Below are positions 48,801-62,014 of a stretch of 64,000 nt of DNA, piece by piece. The notes under the pieces were generated by a model. That model did not search any database and had not been told where the DNA came from. It was given only the letters and a program-made list of their open reading frames with translations. Source of the DNA: Corythucha ciliata (lineage: Eukaryota; Arthropoda; Insecta; Hemiptera; Tingidae); contig CM075943.1 of assembly GCA_038030265.1 (NCBI GenBank), forward strand, positions 20,336,001 through 20,400,000, in the 5' to 3' direction. The translations under genes and the position numbers were made by a program. Numbering within the stretch: the first letter of the stretch is position 1; each line of letters opens with the position of its first letter.

Positions 48801-49775
48801 GGATTATTCGAGACAAGAGTAACCGTACAGAGTTTACCTTTTGGAAGGATTCACCAAATACAGTCTGCTATACATATTTAGTTAAATGTATAGGTATGCA
48901 TTAAATCACGTCAATTTATTTTTTTTAATTATCCATCGGTTAGTTTTTTGAAAAAATACACACAGTCATGGCATTTTCCATTTGCATAAAATTCAGCTTT
49001 GGAGCCCAGCATTTCCACCCGTCTTCTCCGTTACCTACCATAAGATAAAATTCAGGGAAGACGGGTCGAAATGCTCGGCTCCAGACGTCATCAGTAAAAA
49101 GCAAAGCTATTTGGGCATTTAATTTAAAAACAAAAGATGATAATCATTCGTAATGGTTGCCACCCTTTCACTCTATTGCACAAGGCGAGCCAATAGAATC
49201 CGCCCCTCGCCACACAGTGGGTATTCCCTCCGGAGGAAGGCGGTTCCCGGAATACCTGGTCAGCCCCATAAAAAGGCCCTCAACACTGGCAAAGGTGTGT
49301 CACTTGCACTCTGGAGGTAGAACACTGAAGAGTATAATTTCAGGATTGTGGGGACACACTACCGTTTTTTAGTATTATTCGATGTTTGGACCCACAAAGC
49401 CTGTTATTTCACTCGGTACTCTCCCGTTGGAATATCAAAACTGGCGTTTTACATAAGTAAGGGTTTCTTGGGATTTACTGATGTGGCTTCGATGGTCATG
49501 CCATTTTCTTCTAGAAATGTCTTAGTTTAAAATGTTCTGTTACCTTCTTCAACTTCGCGTTTCTTCCGCTTTCATTCGATCTGTTATAATTAATTGTAAT
49601 CTTTTAATTTTGCTACTTAATTTTACTGCTTACTCAGAATTGTTATTACGTAATTCATAGTTCCGACCGTTTTTGGTTTCTGTTGTGTACTGCATCCCTA
49701 CTTTTATCATTCGTGCCCTGAATATCGAATATAAAAGGAGGTGTTCGGTACAACTACAGAAGTTAGCCCCACGAT

Positions 49776-51028
49776 ATCTTACATCTTACATCGCGAGGTA
49801 CAGTAAGAGTGACAGAATGACAGTGAATGGAAATTGCACTTCTCTGCAGTCGTCGGATCACTGTAAAGCTATGTCTCCACTTGTGTGTTTTCGCCTTCCT
49901 CTTTCGCTTCAACTTTCAACAACGCATAATTTCTAGAAAAACATCCCTATAAGAAGGTGATCTAAAAATACAATTTTCATGGTGATACTATGCGCCAACT
50001 TTTCTGAAAAAATTTCATCTCCGAAAGCACCTGTTGAGGAGCAATCCAACTTCAAAGTATCGTGAACCTATGGGTTGAATTTTGAACAAGTTTGACTTTG
50101 AGAGTGGATATCTGAGCACTTGTCAATGAAAATGGAATGAAATGCCTGAATTCTAATAGAACAAGGTCCGCTCTTTCCAATCGTACCGTCAGATTTGACC
50201 TTAGAGCCTCAGGTTACTATGCAACGGCTACTTTTCAAAAAAAAAAAGGCAAAATCAAAAAGTACTTACATCCTGAATATCTCGGAAAATAACGAGAATC
50301 GGACTATGGTCAATAGGGGTCGTTTTAACCCATTTGAAGTGCAGAATTACCGGTTGAAATATTGCCCTATATTTTTTGAACACCCTGTATATTGTGGTTG
50401 TGAACTGCGATGATTGTGCACAAATATTTATGAGGAGGGATGACTGTTGCTTTATTGTAATACGCTTTTACAAAATCCATAATAGTATAAGGCAATAGGG
50501 ACGAAGATAAATTTTTCAAGTGTAAAAAGGGTTTGTGAAATCCTTTTCCTAAGAAGGGTTAAGCCCCTAGGTACTTGGGCTGTAACACTACGATTTTTTC
50601 CGTCGTGCCGTTTAGTGCAGGACACCTTTTAACAACGCAATTATAACAGTTTTTTCGTGGAATCGTCCTTCTGCTAATGACGCCCACTGACTCCCTTCGA
50701 ACTTACAAATTTTAGTGCTTTTTCCTAATTTATAGCGCTGAATCGAATATTCCCTGGAATTTATACCGTTATGCGGATAACAAAGAGGCACTTAGCAATG
50801 AGTCACTGGTCAAATGTTTGCTGCTTAACGGTTTATAAAATTATGTATAGGCTAATACCTTGTCTGGAAAGGTGAGACAATATGCAGAAAAAAACGCTAG
50901 TAATACCCTTTGTATATGTAAAATCCAACAAATGTTGAGAAATGCATAATGAGATGGCACAACCATTTGGAACATTTTTTTTTTTTCATTCACAAATTGA
51001 ATTGTAATTATTCAGTGTGCAATGGTGC
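49776..51028. other. no gene recognised; repeat remnants
   Basis: Around 50340-50395 GAACACCCTGTATATTGTGG matches the end of the CAGGGTGTT-type elements, one end only. The rest is AT-rich with no motif I recognise. The 72-codon frame at 50195-50413 lies in that remnant. Confidence 0.4.
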
Positions 51029-51223
51029 TTTCACTCTTGAGATTCCGGTATCCGATTCCCGTATCGAGAATTCTAAAAATACGATACGGCAAACGCGCTC
51101 CGGATCGGATACTAAAAGTACCTATTCGATTCCGGAATTTGAGTGTGAAGGAGCGCCTAGACTGCAGTGTATTTTTAGTATCCTCGATACGGGAATCGGA
51201 TACCGGAATCTCAAGTGTGAAAA
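51029..51223. mobile_element. 195-bp palindromic MITE (TTTCACTCTTGAGATTCCGG)
   Basis: TTTCACTCTTGAGATTCCGG, TATCCGATTCCCGTATCGAG against CTCGATACGGGAATCGGATA, CCGGAATCTCAAGTGTGAAA. The ends are inverted over about 40 bases. The two overlapping frames here (116 and 69 codons) follow from the palindrome. Confidence 0.75.
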
Positions 51224-51349
51224 CGGTCTAAGGGTTCTTGATTTCATTTCAGTATATTTTTACACAATCACAAAACTGACATCCTGCACCGGGGAATAAA
51301 GTTTTCTCATGCAGATCGGGGGATTACGGCGGAATTTCGTGCTTTATTT

Positions 51350-52150
51350 TGTCATTCACGAATCTGGAGCTTTTGTTGATTCCAGCTACGAACGATCGCT
51401 TTTTCTCCATTTTAGCCGCTGTAATTAGCAATTGTTCTCCATTTAAACCGTGAATTTGTGCTTTTTATCCATTTCGGCCGTGAATTTGCGCTTTTTATCC
51501 ATTTTAGCCACAACGAACTTTGCAATTTTAGTTCAGATACACATATTTAGAGCTTTGCCTGAACGTTTGTGCGCGGACTTGTCCAACCGGTTACCGCAAG
51601 AATGTGAGAGCCCAAGAGCTAAGTATGAGGGAAGAGAAAGATGAATTCCTTTGTCCCTTCCATGCGATTCTCAACACGATCGATCCTATTCTATTGTTTC
51701 GTTCCCCCGGGATCGATATGTCCTACAGACTCTATCGTAGTTGACTGTGTATTTCCTAGATAGTTACACTAAAATTTCGCATACGAAGCCATCAGATCTT
51801 TTCACTTTTCGAGACCGATACCGGCTTACTATGGCCGATACCAAGTTTTCAGAACCGAGACCTCTCAAGTCTCGTATCGGTCTCGGTTCCGTGAAACTCT
51901 ATGAATTTGCGTTTTCTATTAATTTTATTCGTGAATTAGCCCTTTCTCTTAGGTATTGCTGTGAGTGAGCACTTTCTAATAATTTGAGCTGCAAATTATC
52001 TTTTTTTCCATTTTGACCGCTTAAAGTGCATGGTTTTCTGGAGAATTGTCTGTTTTAGATCTGAATGAGCAGCACTTTTACCCAGTTTCAGCCACCAATA
52101 TCAGCGCATCTTCTACATTTTCAGCCGTGTACATGCCCCGAAATTATGCT
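51350..52150. repeat. class A degenerate ~30-nt array
   Basis: CTTTTTATCCATTTTAGCCG and GTGAATTTGCGCTTTTTATC type units at 51390-51530 and 51900-52150, with a gap holding a small inverted GAGACCGATACCGG / TCGGTCTCGGTTCC pair at 51810-51900. Confidence 0.55.
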
Positions 52151-54689
52151 ATCGCATTCGCGCTAAATAAGAGACAGCTTCATCATGGGACAAGCTGAAT
52201 AAAATGGGCCGCTATTTCTGGTGAAATCAAGAATTGGAAACCTAAACTCCCCCCTCCCCCCCCCCAAAAGGCAATGAAATGATGAAACTCCGCTTGTAAT
52301 TTAGAAAACTGAGCCTGTAAAAACAGCGGAACAAAATATTCGTTTTTTTGTGTTTTTTTTCGCTAAGCAAGTAAACAGAGGCCCTGTAATGAGACAAGAC
52401 GAGGAGAAAAAATTAGATGCATTTTGCCTATGTTTTATCCAGCCGCTGTGGAGACTTCAATTTTCCTGCAAGTACATAATTAATTATGTATAAGTGTTGA
52501 TATTATAGGGTGATAGAGGGTTTACCGCACAATCAACGTCTCATGCAGCGTTCTCTCTCGGGGCAAATTTCCATCTTGGAGGAGGAATTCAGTGAGACCC
52601 GCCCACTTTCATTCCCTCCTCAACAAATACCAGCCCAGAAGAGCTTTCGGGGTTCATTGGGAGGGGGGTGTCTAGGGATCCCATTCTCGAATCAATTTTA
52701 TGCATAAATAACTAAATAAGGTGGTAATCGCTGTGGGCAAGGGATTAGGCGGCATGGATTTTATGATCATACCAGGATTATCCAAGAATTCCCCTACCAC
52801 CACACTTCTAAAAGTACCTCTGGAAAAACCGGCCACTTAAGAAGGAATTAGCCCTTCCACAAATCAGGTATACGAAGGTAGGAACACCTGCCTTTATGCA
52901 AAAGTTTTTTGTCCTTTTTTTAGGAGGACATAATATGAATGGCTTCCCCCGCCCAATACCATCGCTTCGTTCATGGCAAGGCTTACTATCACCCTTGAGG
53001 TCATTAAGGTAACGAGATTTTTGAAAAACTTATGCGAGTGGGAGGAAGTGGGTGGTAAAATGATCAATATCTCAGCGCTTAGGTGGGAGGTGGAAGCCGG
53101 AGTCGGCTAAAATACCATGGAAGATCGTATTTTATCGTAGTCGTAACTTTAAAAAAATAATAATAGTCCAGTAAAATAAGAATTGAAAAGGGGGGTCGGG
53201 TTGCAATAATTAGGGTAGATGATTTTTTTATTTTATATTGTCTGGGATGGTGCTGGTATGACGCGTTCAAATTGTTGACCTCAAAAGACATCGGGATCAT
53301 CCTGGAATTCTCGAAAAACCACAAAAATTTTGGACTTTTTTGGGGTTTTGGCTCTTTCACGCTAAACTAGCCATTTTTCGGTTGTGTCTTCGAAGTAACT
53401 TTTCAAAGTTGAGAAAATTTCTGAGAAAACCAGCCTAAAGCGGGTTCTAAATGTATTACCGTTTCGAAGATACAGCTCGTCAAATTTAGGCAGATTTTTT
53501 CCAGAATTTTGTCCTGAAGGGTCGTGCCCTCCCCACTATTTTATGTTTTGCTACCGTTACTTTATTTATTCGCCTAAGACTGCATAGTTCAAGCTTATTA
53601 TTTCATTCACCCATTTAAAATTTCAAAGAGAGCATGAAACAGGGCTCTCAGGCAAAAAGTCAAATCGAGACGGGAAAGCCAATCCTGAAATCCCCAGGTA
53701 CCCTGCTTCCGAACATCTAATTTGGTCCGAGGGACTAATGTGTCGTATAATCGTGAGATATAATAACAGAATTTGTGGCGTACATCTTATTAAAAAGGTA
53801 AGGCCACACGCTGAAAGACTTGCAGCATATTTTTATGCACTGCTCTCAATACGCCTCCGATACGGATTTTCGATCATCTGAGAGAGATCATGCTGGACCA
53901 ATTAATATAGTGTACACAAATTGAAAGCCCAGTTTAAATGTCGCCATAAGTTGAATAGTCCGGACCTGCACCATGTTTCAATTTTCGTGCAACTGACCGA
54001 AAAAAATGGACGGAAAGAACGTCGCCATGCCAAAAAATCTCGATGTTTCACCCTTTCTGCTGAGGAATACGAACTCATCTTGGACTCGAATTTATCCACG
54101 TACTGTTGCAAGAGTTTTAAAGGTTAAAAACACTATTGGGAGAACAAATAAGGGTAGTTAGGGTGCATTGAACCAGGGGGGGAAAATGGTAAAAATTCAA
54201 TCGCCGCACTATTCGACTTCCCCCCTCCCATCATTGGCATTCGAGCAAGCTTCCAACCATGGAAAACCCAAAGCCTTCCATCATGTTTTTGTGCAATGGA
54301 ACAGGGGCGTCTACACAAGGGTGGTGACCCTAGGGGGGAAAAGTTCAAAACGTCATGAGCGGAGCAATAGAAGTTATACATAGTGGTGGGGGGTTTGTTC
54401 AAAAGTCTGAGAGGGGATGCTGCCCAAAGGTTTTTGATTGGGGTGTGCGCACAAGCAGGGGACACAGGGAGAACGAATAATCCAGGGCATCGGGAGGCAC
54501 AGGATGAGGGTAGGGATTTTCTCTATGGGGGGCAAGGTTTATTTGGCCACCCCTGTTAACGAAGGGGCTAACTTAACTATATTCCCTACCCTGTAAAAGG
54601 CGTGGGGGGCGGGGCAATATTTCATTCAGTTCATCATTCACAACAATACGTTATTCTTTCTATCAGATGACGTTTACGAAGGGCCCTCC
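52151..54689. other. no gene recognised
   Basis: AT-rich with C and G homopolymer runs. Several short frames (52510-52707, 53079-53360, 53921-54127, 54133-54465) have no recognisable motif, no codon pattern I can defend and no splice partners, so I leave them out. Confidence 0.4.
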
Positions 54690-56270
54690 CCGTGACTCAC
54701 CCACTCTACATTCGGGGAGAAGCAGCCAAATCTTTCATTCAAGTCACTAAAAAATCAATTACGTGGGGTTGGCTCACTCAGAAACCAATTTCGTTGTTTT
54801 TACTCACTAAACAAACCAATTTCAATTTCACGGGTCTGGCAGATGCTCAAAAGAAAAACATTGCGGACCACTTTTGCAGGTCTGACTCACGTTAAAGCCA
54901 ATTCATCGTATTTAGTTCTATATTGAAACCCCAATTTCCCGGATTATGGGAACAAAAGCCATTAACGCTGGTCTGGGCTAAAAAAAAAAAAACATTTTCG
55001 CGGGTTGCACTCGCTAAAAAGCTGCGAATTTAACACGTGGGTATATTATTCATGCATGTGGCTCCTGATCCTGCTTGAAATTACATGAAAATCGACACCC
55101 CACATCCCTGGTCTCAAACCCTTTGACCCCCCCCCCCCCACCAAGCAATTTTTTACCCGGTGACTCACAAAATCCCAGGGAGTGAGCCGATGAGACGTTA
55201 GGACCAACTAGACCCCAAATGAAGTCTAATGTGCGAGAATAAACGATTTTTTTCAGGCTATGCTAGGGCAAAATATGCCCCGGATGGCGGACGGAAATTC
55301 CGGAAATCGAATCTAAATCACGTACTTCCAGCGTGCGTCCGTACGTACGTACTTCTAACGTACTTACAAGGGAAAAGTTTTTTGTTTTTGTTTTGTTTTT
55401 TTGCAGTGAAACTCGCAAGATTGATCTTTTTTGGGTGATCCCGACTTTATACTGAACCAAAACCGCAAAATGCTGTTCTTTCGGGGAGCCAGACCCAAGG
55501 AAAATGGAAATTAGTTTCGAATGGGCAGCTCCACTTCCATTTTTGAAGAAAGTGGAACCTAAAAATTTCTGCTTTCTGTGAGCCAAAACGAAATTGTGTA
55601 TTTTTGGGTGTGTCAACTACGTGAATTTGGGTTTTGACGGCCAACCGTACACAATTTTGTTCATGAAAGGAGCCAGACTCGTGACATTGCTTTTCAAAAT
55701 GAGCAACCATCCGTGGAAGTTTTAATTATGACTACATAAAATCTGTGAGTTGGCTATTTTAAGGATCTGCAAGGGCTTTGAATGAGCCAATCCACCCGAA
55801 TAGATTGCTTTTATGGAGCCAAAGGTGAAATAATTATTAGTTCTCGAATTTGCCAAAACAGCAAAAGAGGATTTCCTATAGTGCCGAATCCGCGAAATTG
55901 CTTCTATGAAGGCCTCAAACATGTGAAATTGCTTTCTTGAACCCTATTAAATAGGAGTTTTGATTAGGCGAGCCCGGAAATTTGGATTTTGATTGAGTCA
56001 ATCCTACTAAATTGATTTTTCATAGAGGCAAATCTCTGAAACTGTGGTGTAAAGGGGTGAAAACCGTAAATCCTAGCTATCTAATCAAGACAATTCTAGC
56101 CAAGACCATAGAGAAGAGGAAAGTGACTCTGGAATCAACTGTTTCAACCTCCTGGTTGGCTTTTTGGGTGATTAAAACCCGTTAAATTGGGTTCTGTCAG
56201 ATACAAATCCGCGAAATTTGGACTTTGAAAGGGCTAATCCAACTAAAATGATACTTGAATGGGCTCAATG
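54690..56270. repeat. class C degenerate ~30-nt array, both orientations
   Basis: At 54700-55030 units run as ACCAATTTCGTTGTTTTTAC, TCACT; at 55440-56270 they run in the other sense as AAATTGGGTTTTGATTGAGT, CAATCC. Spacing is about 30-40 bases. The change of strand between 55030 and 55440 suggests two separate arrays. Confidence 0.5.
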
Positions 56271-56745
56271 GGCATTTTGGTTCAGAGGGGGGGGGAGGGC
56301 ATTTCATATGGCATACTTTTACTTACACAACCCTTCCAAGTTTCTGGGTTGAACTGTAGTTTCGGGGCATTACTATAGTGTCAATATAGTACTCGAAACA
56401 TGATATGTTTGATGTTTGATTGGCGGAGAAAGAGGGAATCTGAACTGCTCAGATTCTTGCTCCGCCAAGGATTAAGTGTAGAAAAGGCGGTAATTCACGG
56501 ATTCAATGTAGACAGAGCGATCATTTGCAGTTAAAAATTGAGAAAATGCCCATTCGGGGCTTCTGCAGTCATGAAACAAAGAAAAGGGGCTTAATACCGG
56601 TTAATTTTGTTTTTAAATCGCTAATTCCTATTGAACTTGAGAATAAGCGCGTCTTCGCGTCATGAAATAAGAAAAATCCATAATACGTAGGTTCGTTGGG
56701 TAAATGTTTATTTCATCGTTAATTTAGATGCTAAAAGCTTTCCAT

Positions 56746-56958
56746 ACACGCACAATAAATGTTGTTCAATATAGGGGTCGCACAATAAAATTGAACGTCT
56801 CTAGATGGTATTGATGGCTTGCACCAGTAGTTGTGCAAACCATTTTTATTTGCGAGCATCTGTAAAATGAAATAAAAACCTTAGGGAACGTGTAGGGTAA
56901 ACGTCAAAATATTGTGCACAAATCTATTGAGCAAAGCGCAATTAATTATTGTGCGTGT
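56746..56958. mobile_element. 213-bp MITE (ACACGCACAATAA ends), copy 1
   Basis: ACACGCACAATAA at the left and TTATTGTGCGTGT at the right, a perfect 13-base inverted repeat. Interior shared with 60895-61090. Confidence 0.7.
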
Positions 56959-57229
56959 TTGAACCTCTTAAGGGGCCTCGCAGAGATTTTCGCCCCGGTC
57001 TCCTAAGAGTGTAGCTCCATCCCTGGTAATAATAATATGTATCAACTAATCATTCAAAGAAATACAATTTGTAAAAGCCTAAAAAGGACCGACAACTGCG
57101 GAGAGCATACCGCTGCTCTTCCTAGTTCGGTGGGGCCTCTACACATTCAGAGCGCATTTTGGTTAATTTGAACGCCAATTGGCCTCATTTTGTTTTTAGA
57201 TTAAACTACGTTAAACTAGGTCTTTTTCT

Positions 57230-57780
57230 ACATTTTAGACACACAAAGCTGCCTCCCCCAAAATAAACCCTTTTTGCTCATTTTAAAATTTCAATTTAGA
57301 AAATTTGGCCGCGAAGTAGCAATTTTTTTATTTTTAGCCGCGAATTTGGCTTTTTCGCAATTTTGGCTGCCAACTCCGGGGGTTTCTCTGCTTTACTCGC
57401 GAGTCAACACTTTTTTCAATTTTAGCCGCTCGAATTTTCTGCGGCGAAGTTGACTCAAGAACCCGCGAATTGGTGTTTCGTCAATGTCTGCAATTGCGCG
57501 TGAATTTGCGCGTATTGCTTTATCTCAAATTTAGCTTTAGCTGTGGAACAGCGTTTTCCTCAATTTCAGTCACAAAAAACGGTGTTTTTCAATTACATGC
57601 CCTATTTAGCGTTTTTTTCAATTCTACCCTCTAATCAAAGGTTTCTCGCTATATTGTTAGAGAAGATGCACTTTTTCTCCATTTCAACTACGAAATAGCG
57701 CTTTTTCTCAATTTTAGAAGCGAGTTAGTGATTTTTTTCACATCTTAACAGCCTAGAAAATCCTCATTTTTTCATATAAT
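57230..57780. repeat. class A degenerate ~30-nt array
   Basis: Units such as CAATTTTAGCCGCTCGAATT and GCGCTTTTTCTCAATTTTAG recur about every 30 bases in the same orientation as 62750-63190. Confidence 0.6.
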
Positions 57781-58701
57781 TAAGCTTTTCGGGGGTCCCA
57801 ACCGAACGGGGGCCCGGGGCGGTCCACCCCCGGAAGTTCTTCTTCTTCCAGGTTCTTCTAGTAAAGTTCAGGACGTAGTCGACCTCACCCCGAGTTTGTT
57901 ATGTTTAATTTTTTTTATAGTTCAATTCTGTTTGATACGTGTTCAATATTCCGTTTATAGCGGGCGAGAAACGTAAGTGATTACCTTGCCCAGAAAGAGG
58001 AGAAAAAAGACGACGACTCCCCCCCACAACATCGAAGAATGAGACGCCTCTCTCAGAAGTCTGATACGTTTTCCACTATTTCCAGACAAGCGCCAAGAAG
58101 AAATGCCGCACGAAGTTTCGCATGCATTTCGGGTCTTTCTTTAGCCGGTGCCAACCAATCCAAGGCCAAACAATCGGTGCGTTATTTTAAAAACTGAGTG
58201 GATGTGTCTTTCAAATGATTTTTTTAAAATTTCCCATAAGATTTGAGAACAGACGAATCAATCGACAATTATCCGCAGGAGCTCGGGAGGGTGTTTAGCT
58301 GTCACAAGACTTGACTGGGAAAACGTCATTCAGTTCAACAAAACAAACAGTTTTTATGTAGTAAAATTAACTTGTATTTACTCACTGTACAACACTTGGA
58401 CGGATTTTTACAAAAATAAGATCAATTTATTCTCTATTATTGTCGCAGCCATCTCATTCTACACGAAGTGGGAATTGGAGCAATCCTGGGATTTACCAAA
58501 GCAGATGTTTGTATTAATTGACAGCCCAAAATCGCCATTTATGTACGATCAGATCAAAAATATTTTGGAACAAATAATTTTCACGTAAAAGGGTTTTTTC
58601 AACTTAATCGAACTTAATCGGTTTTAAAAGAGCAAACCAATAACAGCAGTACACTTCCAAATCAGAGTAAAGACCACAGTGAATAGCAAAAGTACAACTT
58701 T
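57781..58701. other. no gene recognised, downstream of the cadherin gene
   Basis: A GC-rich patch at 57790-57840 (GGGGGCCCGGGGCGGTCCAC) is followed by AT-rich sequence. No coding frame. The 3' end of the cadherin transcript probably lies at the right edge of this stretch. Confidence 0.4.
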
Positions 58702-59117
58702 TTTATTCTATTTTTAAAACATAATGCGACACGACTTTTTTGTTCGTTTCTCACACGTCTTCGTCTATAATTCTCCCTATATTTACACTCTACTCTCCTG
58801 ACCTTCGGATTACGACTAAGCCGGGCATAATATGACACGAAAAAAGGAGGGAAAGTTAGTTTCGTTGGGTTTAGATTGTACTAATGTAAGAAACGAACAG
58901 TACGTTTGGCACAACTTAAGAGGGTAGCGCGTGGGAAAGACGTTTACATATTTACAAGCTTCAAGTCAAGAAGTAGAAACTAACATTATAAATAACAATT
59001 AATATGGCTAAAACAAAAAATTATTTACATGTTTTTTCATCAATGCACTGACTGGTGCATTTTTTCGTCTTCTAGCTAACGTAAAAAGTAAATAATAGTA
59101 CGTACATTCTGTTATCA
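58702..59117 (-). other. probable 3' untranslated region of the cadherin gene
   Basis: AT-rich sequence directly after the stop codon. The minus strand has AATAAA at 58702-58707, the nearest clear polyadenylation hexamer; another AATAAA lies near 58427-58432. Which one is used cannot be told without transcript data. Confidence 0.45.
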
Positions 59118-59249
59118 TCACATTAGTTCCGAAACGAATTCCGGTTGCCCGTCTTTGTTCACTCGAAGCTCTGACCTCGCTCGAAACAAGTCATTGTTTT
59201 CAGGGACTTGAAACGTCGATCCCTGGAAGCCCAGCGCCGCTTCAAACAT
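59118..59249 (-). CDS. cadherin terminal exon with stop codon
   Basis: The acceptor CCTGTAG precedes ATG TTT GAA; 43 codons then TGA. The peptide begins MFEAALGFQGSTFQVPENND and ends PEFVSELM. The final ELM has an acidic residue two places before a hydrophobic C-terminus, the pattern of a class III PDZ ligand; that reading is speculative. The exon length is an exact multiple of three and follows a phase-0 donor. Confidence 0.78.
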   Translation of the reverse strand: MFEAALGFQGSTFQVPENNDLFRARSELRVNKDGQPEFVSELM

Positions 59250-61962
59250 CTACAGGAACGTCGCACATTTTAACGAACGTTTTTTTTTTTTTAAGATTTA
59301 TGATTCAAAACGGGGAAATTCCTTCGTACCTGTTGGCTGTGCGAGCTGATATTATCGAGAGGCAGAACGGAACCACCCAGGGTTGCGTAGTCGCCAGCTC
59401 CCAGCGAGAGCATTGTATTCAGCGACCCTCTTCGATTAGGATGTTGGATAGTAGCGTAGGTGTTGTCAACCTTTAAAACAAAAACAAAAAATGAAGCGCA
59501 AAGGATACCTAGAACAAAGAGAGTGAATAAAAAACCGAGGGATTGACTTACAACTGACATGTCCACCGATTCTCGCCTTTCCAGCCCTGGTTGAATTTGA
59601 TTGTTTTCTGGCTCGCAGAACACTTGCATTGTGAGCTCTTGTTCTTCGTACAGTTTCAATTTCCTGCAAATATTTTTTTATTTTATATCTATGGAGTGCA
59701 AAAATGAATAGTTGAGCTCACTGTTCAATCCACAAAGGATTCTCCGTCGTATTCAAGTCGTCTATGACAGTTTTCTTGATAAGCATGTCAGACTGTTTCA
59801 TGTCTACAGGGTCTGGTACAATCCTGGAAACAAATCCAACGGTGTACAATATTTTCTTCAACATTTTGCCACTTTTTTTTTTTCCTTACCAATGCCTAAA
59901 ACAACAGCAAACGACGATGACAGAAATACAACCGACGAATAAAACAATTAAAAGAGCGATGAGAGCTGCCAAAGCAGGTTCGAATGAGTCCTCTTTTTCA
60001 CTGACGAATGCGGGCTGAAATAACAGGAAATTATGAGATCGTAATAAAATATTCAGGGCCGTTTCTAGGAGTAGGCGACAGTCTTGGGGCCCCGACCAAC
60101 AGCGTCCAGCTCAAATTGAAGCACTTGGAAGTAATTAACTCAAATCTTTAAAATCGCCCGCTCAAGACCCCGGGGTTTCATCAGGATTGCGCTCGGTCAC
60201 TAATGAAAAAAAATATACCTTAAAACTTGTAATTCCTCCGAAATTACGTTGTTTCGTTGATATTAGATCCGAAACTTGCATCCTTGAAATTAGACCCGAA
60301 GCACGAATTTTTGAAGGAATAAGGACCCGAAAGTCGCATTGCCGCGAAAATTTGGCCACAGTAGAACTTCAAATTTTCTTGGTATTCCGACAGGCGCTGA
60401 GCTCTATTACAGACCACTAGCCTGCTGAATCCGCCACCACGAAAAAGACAAAAAAACGCCATTTGTATAAACTAAGGCCCCGAACTTGCAATTTTGCTTA
60501 GATTAACACCCAAAGATCAGAAACTATTAATTTCACGGATATTCGGGCTCCGAATCTGGTAATTTTTTCAAATAAGCACCCGACTTAGCAAACTCACAAA
60601 TACATTTTTTATTTCTGAACATATTGCAATTAGACGGCTATTCGTCAAGGTATGGGCGCAGTCGGGAGGGGGGGGGGCTAGCACAGGGTTTGGCCCTGAA
60701 ACTTGCAATTTTCCTGAAAATAAGACCCGAAACTTGCTCTCCCGCTAGAATGTAGTCAGAAACCGAAACTTCCAATTTCGTAGGTAATCGTCAGCTCTTC
60801 CCCCCCCCCCTGGCCTGGGTTGGAACCAGCTAGCCTGGGCTCTGACACTACAAAAATGGTCTCTAAACTGCAATTTTGCTTTAAAGCGGCCCATACACGT
60901 ACAATAAATATTGCGCAAAATAGGGGTTGTACAATAAAATTGAACGTGTATGGGTAATTATTGAAACAATTTGTTATTTGAAGACATCAAAAAAATTAAG
61001 AAAAAGCCCAAATATTGCGCAACTTATTGAACGTGCAGGGAAAACGTCAAAATATAGCACAAATTATTGTGCAATAATTACTGTGCGTGCTATTTAAGGG
61101 CTCATTTAAATCTTCAGGATGCCTTTTCATATTTCATCCCTAAAATAATTGTAAAACGCACATAAACTTTTACCTTGAAAATTCCCACTCTTTCGACGAC
61201 TTATTTAGGAAAGCAAGATAGTACGGTTATGCGGAATTTCCTGAAGTCCAGGATTGGTGCAGAAATACGGCGGTAATTTCCGTAACGCGGAGTTGGCGAG
61301 GTATGATTGGAGGGGGGTCGAGGAAACACATGTAGAACTCAACTTGAAATTTCACCGAAATTAAGACCAGGAAATGTCTATTTAACCCTCATTTTATTTA
61401 AATGTCTATTTGCAAACTCATTAAACTTTAATTGCAAAATGAATTCAAGTTCAAATTCAAAGTTATGGGCGCAATCGGGACCGGCTTGCCCAGGGTTCGC
61501 ACGCCCCCTAAAAATAAAAAGGCCCCGAAATTCGCAGTTTCGCTGAAATTAGGACGTGCAACTGGTAGTATCGCGATTATTCTGCCGGGAAACTTCTAAT
61601 TTTATGGATATATTTGCCAATGAAATCTGGCAACTCTGCGGCTAGTCGTCTAACTTTGGGTGCTGTCGTGGGGCCATACAGACCCGGCGGGAGGAGAAAC
61701 AATAACGAAACGAATTTTGATGGGGTTCCACCGTTACTAAGAAAACTCCCTGAAACAATACATTTTGCGTAAAAAAGACCAAAAACTGGCAAATTCACCG
61801 ATAATTAGACCCAAAACTTGCAATTTCCCAAATTTTTAGCTCCGAGTGACGTAATGGGCTGGGTTACGGCCTTAAAAAATTATTTTTTTTTAAATAAAAA
61901 AAGCGTAATTTTGCGCTATATGTGAACCTAGCGCAACACATACTGCCACATTCTACAAAAAC

Positions 61963-62014
<52 letters not shown>

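Larger units (their letters stand above)
37144..49775. repeat. 12.6-kb duplication, copy 2
   Basis: It begins at the first base after the N gap and ends at TTAGCCCCACGAT. It contains an insertion of 587 bp at 40666-41252 absent from copy 1, a shorter form of the MITE at 41749-41830, and a longer TTC microsatellite. After 49775 the sequence bears no visible relation to 35148 onward. Confidence 0.9.
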
